A DNA stretch of 64,000 nt from contig RHPI01003753.1 in the NCBI GenBank assembly GCA_009103225.1, forward strand, positions 148,610 through 212,609, in the 5' to 3' direction. The notes below the pieces were generated by a model. It searched no databases. It saw only the letters and a program-made list of their open reading frames with translations, and was not told the DNA's origin. This document shows positions 61,272-64,000 of this stretch, in pieces. Position numbers and translations under genes: made by a program. Every line of letters begins with the position of its first letter. The stretch's first letter is position 1. The DNA is from Chlorokybus atmophyticus. Its lineage: Eukaryota; Streptophyta; Chlorokybophyceae; Chlorokybales; Chlorokybaceae.

Positions 61272-61284
61272 TGGGCCCATAACC
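61272..61284 (-). promoter_or_regulatory. Primer-binding site, half-tRNA initiator Met type
   Basis: On the minus strand GGTTATGGGCCCA begins directly at the inner edge of the 5' LTR. It is complementary to the conserved anticodon stem-loop of eukaryotic initiator tRNA-Met (TGGGCCCATAACC), not to its 3' end. Drosophila copia and Ty5 are known to use such an internal tRNA fragment as primer. Confidence 0.75.
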
Positions 61285-61708
61285 TGTTGAAGGACTAGCA
61301 TGCACATGTAGTTGAGGCAAGCATAGATACACAGAGACAGAGCTACCGCCACCAGAGCATACACAAGTCACATCACATTCATCTATTACAAGTTGTCCGC
61401 TGGTTCTTATACCAGCCAGTTACACACACGTCTACGTTTGCAAGCACTGCGTAAGCTATACTCAGCCTTTTGACGCGCTCTAAGCTGCGTTGTCTTTCTT
61501 ACAACCAGAGCTTTCCAACAAGCTCTTACACGCCTAATATGAGTAAGTATACGCGGAGATACGAAGCAGTTAGTAAGGCTCCAGTCTGGAGTCCGGAGTC
61601 TGGTCCGACGATGCCATCTTGCTAAGTCCGGACCTAGTGCTCGTCCTTACGACCTTCTACTCCTGTGTGGAGGGTCGATGCTGATCGTATGTAGGAATAC
61701 TCTCAACA
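61285..61708 (-). repeat. Copia LTR, middle copy shared by two elements
   Basis: A 424-bp LTR, TG...CA. It serves as 5' LTR of the left element and, by position, as 3' LTR of the right copy, since the same flanking sequence (CTCCCACGCGAGCAGC) follows both LTRs. Confidence 0.93.
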
Positions 61709-61750
61709 CTCCCACGCGAGCAGCTTGACCTCCAACGCTTGCTCCTGTAG

Positions 61751-64000
61751 TCAAACACAGATGCCAAGTCCTGCACAACAAGTCTTGAACTTGAGTGGTG
61801 ACAATGGCTTTGTCATGAAGTCCGCCAGCATGCCCTCGGTGTTGCAGTACTGGAACTCCACCTCCTTCCTTGTGACTCTGTCACGCACAAAGTGATGCAT
61901 GACATCAATGTGCTTCGTCCTTGCCGAGGCGATAGGGTGCTTCAACAACTTGATGGCTCCTTGGTTGTCACAGTTGATGACGATGCACGCCATGGGGTGC
62001 TCCAAGTCTGCCATGAGCTTGCGAAGCCAGAGTGCCTCCTTCACTGCTGCTGCCGCTGCCATGTACTCAGCCTCTGATGTAGATGCTGCTGTTGTTGGCT
62101 GCAGCCTGCTGTTCCAGCTCACCACGCCTCCGTTCAGCTTGAAGACGTAGCCTGTAGTGGACCTCCTGCTGTTGAGGTCACCAGCAAAGTCCGAGTCGCA
62201 GTAGCCCTCCAACTCAGTGCTCCCGCTCCCAAACTTGATGCCAACTGTTGCGCTCCCAGCAACATAGCGTAGTACTCCCTTTGCTGCTCTCCAGTGCTCC
62301 ATGCTCGGTGCAGACATGTAGCGAGCAAGTACTCCCACAGCATGTGCAACATCGGGACGTGTGCACACTGCCAGATAGAGCATGCTGCCTACCAGCTCAC
62401 CATATGGATACTGAGCCTTGTCGAGTACCTCCTCATCCTTTGCCTTGATGAGGGCAGTGCCAAGTGCCAACGGTGTGGTCTTGGTCTTCGCTTCAGTGAG
62501 CCCAAACTTGGTGACGAGTCTTCTCACCATCTGCTCCTGACTGATCTTGATTGTGCGAGCCGCCCTGTCGCGCTCAATCACCATGCCAAGGAACCACTTG
62601 GCCTCTCCAAGATCACGAACTGAGAATGCTTGCTGTAGAGCAAGTTTCGTCTCCTGCAGGTGGTGCACCTGCCTGGCGGTGATGATGATATCATCAACAT
62701 ACACGAGCAGCCAGACCTTGTTGTCTGCATGGATGAAGAGCCCAGGGTCTGCAGAGGATGCGGTGAAGCCAAGTGCCTCCAGCTCCTTGGTGAGCTTGAT
62801 GTGCCACATACGCGGTGCCTGTCGCAGCCCGTACAGTGCCTTGATCAGCTTGCACGCTGTGCCTCTCTCCCCTTCTTCATATCCAGGTGGTTGCTCGATG
62901 AAGATCTCCTCCTCCAGCTCTCCGTAGAGGAAGGCAGTCTTCACATCCAGGTGATGCAGCTCTAGGTCTTCAGCAGCAACCATAGCTAGCAGTGCACGGA
63001 AGGTGGTATGCTTACTTGCAGGTGCAAACACTTCGTTGAAGTCCACACCTTCCTGCTGCAAGAAGCCCTTTGCCACCAGTCTTGCCTTGTAGCGCTCAAT
63101 GTTGCCCTGACCATCACGCTTCACCTTGAAGACCCATTTCACTGGAATGGTCTTCACTCCTTGCGGTAACTGCTCCAGTGACCAAGTGTTGTTGGCATGG
63201 AGTGACGCAATCTCCTCGTCCATAGCACGCTGCCATTGCTCCGCATCTGGTGCTAACAATGCCTCCTCGTAGGTGCTTGGCTCCTCATTCTGCACACTGG
63301 CGACGTGTGCCTTGTGTAGGAAGTCAGGTGCCTTTCTCTCCCTCACTGGGTATCTCCGAGCTGCGTGCTCCTGCTGCAGGTGCGACTGCTTGTCTGCTAC
63401 AGTGGAGTCCTGCTCACCCTTATCGTCGATGATGGCCTTGCCTGTAGCCTCCACTGTTTCAGGATGCTCCGGCTGTGCTTCATCTTCAGGAAAGAAGCCT
63501 GCTTCTGGTTGTGATAATCCCTCGTGGAAAACCACCTCTCTGCTCACGATGATCTTCTGAGTGTCCTCGAGCAAGATCCTGTAAGCCTTGGAACCCGGTT
63601 CATAGCCAACGAAGATGCCCTTCTTGCTGACCGGCTCCAGCTTGTGCCTGAGCTGTTTAGGCACTAGTGCATATGCCGTGCATCCAAACACACGCATACC
63701 ACTCACATCTGGTGTGGCTCCATAGAAGTGCTCCCACGGAGTCTTCTGCTCTGAGCTCACCGGAGACCTGTTGCGGATGTAGTTGGCAGTGAGTACCGCC
63801 TCCTTCCACAAACTGTCTTCCATCTTTGTGTCGTTGAGCATGGCTCGAAAACGCTCAAAGAGTGTCCTGTCGAGGCGTTCAGCTGCTCCATTCTGCTGCG
63901 GGGTGTAGGGTGCCCTTGTCTCGTGGCGTATGCCCTTGCTGGCGAAGAACTCCTTCAACTCCTTGTTGATATACTCCCCTCCTCGATCACTCCTCATTGC
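61751..64000 (-). CDS. Second Copia gag-pol, truncated by window end
   Basis: The C-terminal 748 codons (integrase end, RT, RNase H) are open to the window edge. The product is nearly identical to the left copy. The few differences include DRTLFERF in place of NRTLLERV in the integrase and RKEVEFQ in place of RTEVEFQ near the end. The YVDDIII and TSEAEYMAAA motifs are intact. The 5' part and outer LTR lie outside the window. Confidence 0.95.
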   Translation of the reverse strand, partial: AMRSDRGGEYINKELKEFFASKGIRHETRAPYTPQQNGAAERLDRTLFERFRAMLNDTKMEDSLWKEAVLTANYIRNRSPVSSEQKTPWEHFYGATPDVSGMRVFGCTAYALVPKQLRHKLEPVSKKGIFVGYEPGSKAYRILLEDTQKIIVSREVVFHEGLSQPEAGFFPEDEAQPEHPETVEATGKAIIDDKGEQDSTVADKQSHLQQEHAARRYPVRERKAPDFLHKAHVASVQNEEPSTYEEALLAPDAEQWQRAMDEEIASLHANNTWSLEQLPQGVKTIPVKWVFKVKRDGQGNIERYKARLVAKGFLQQEGVDFNEVFAPASKHTTFRALLAMVAAEDLELHHLDVKTAFLYGELEEEIFIEQPPGYEEGERGTACKLIKALYGLRQAPRMWHIKLTKELEALGFTASSADPGLFIHADNKVWLLVYVDDIIITARQVHHLQETKLALQQAFSVRDLGEAKWFLGMVIERDRAARTIKISQEQMVRRLVTKFGLTEAKTKTTPLALGTALIKAKDEEVLDKAQYPYGELVGSMLYLAVCTRPDVAHAVGVLARYMSAPSMEHWRAAKGVLRYVAGSATVGIKFGSGSTELEGYCDSDFAGDLNSRRSTTGYVFKLNGGVVSWNSRLQPTTAASTSEAEYMAAAAAVKEALWLRKLMADLEHPMACIVINCDNQGAIKLLKHPIASARTKHIDVMHHFVRDRVTRKEVEFQYCNTEGMLADFMTKPLSPLKFKTCCAGLGICV

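Larger units (their letters stand above)
56803..61708 (-). mobile_element. Complete Ty1/Copia LTR retrotransposon
   Basis: LTR - gag-pol - LTR on the minus strand, 4.9 kb, with one uninterrupted gag-pol frame, a primer-binding site next to the right LTR and a purine-rich stretch (GCGTGGGAG) next to the left LTR. The right LTR also abuts a second copy of the element. Confidence 0.95.

Overview
This is a nuclear window from a photosynthetic eukaryote, most likely a green alga. The genes are intron-rich, with short GT-AG introns and a few probable GC-AG introns. Several products carry plastid-type N-termini: beta-amylase, an FtsH-like AAA protein, TypA/BipA, biotin carboxylase and GatC. Four genes (TypA, the FtsH-like gene, APC10 and NDUFA9) have TGTAA, the green-algal poly(A) signal, 24 to 108 bases after the stop. 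I cannot name the species. All gene models were assembled by hand from protein-family resemblance plus splice sites and reading phase, so exon edges are predictions.

Layout. Positions 1-3,800 hold repeats, an AT-rich stretch and no recognised gene. Then come beta-amylase (+, 3840-6144), APC10 (-, 7485-9051) divergent from an inactive FtsH-like protein (+, 9136-12729), FG nucleoporin NUP58 (+, 13397-16407), a LINE reverse-transcriptase remnant (-, 17473-17820) and TRAPPC2L (-, 18320-19406). A 3.4 kb AT-rich gap with fold-back hairpins follows. Next are TypA/BipA (+, 22790-25466), an unrecognised protein (-, 26066-27721), NDUFA9 of mitochondrial complex I (-, 29457-31755) divergent from plastid biotin carboxylase (+, 32249-36016), UBA5 (-, 37170-39995) divergent from GatC (+, 40056-41004), a TPR protein (+, 42168-44924), a DUF99 protein of mainly archaeal type (+, 45670-47076), an unrecognised membrane protein (-, 48281-49908) and mitochondrial ribosomal protein bL19 (-, 51391-52700).

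The last 10.5 kb are mobile DNA. An apparently intact pogo/Tigger-like DNA transposon (53506-56204) is followed by a complete Copia LTR retrotransposon (56803-61708). A second, nearly identical Copia copy shares the middle LTR and runs off the window end.

The genes are unrelated housekeeping functions: starch breakdown, cell-cycle ubiquitination, plastid protein quality control and translation, nuclear pore, vesicle tethering, fatty acid synthesis, respiration, ufmylation, and plastid and mitochondrial translation. I see no operon-like or defence system. The points most worth following up are the DUF99 gene with two GC-AG introns, the compact bidirectional promoters (60 and 84 bp between start codons), the phase-1 FG-repeat exons of NUP58, two complete orphan genes, the intact pogo transposase, and the tandem Copia pair with a half-tRNA primer site.
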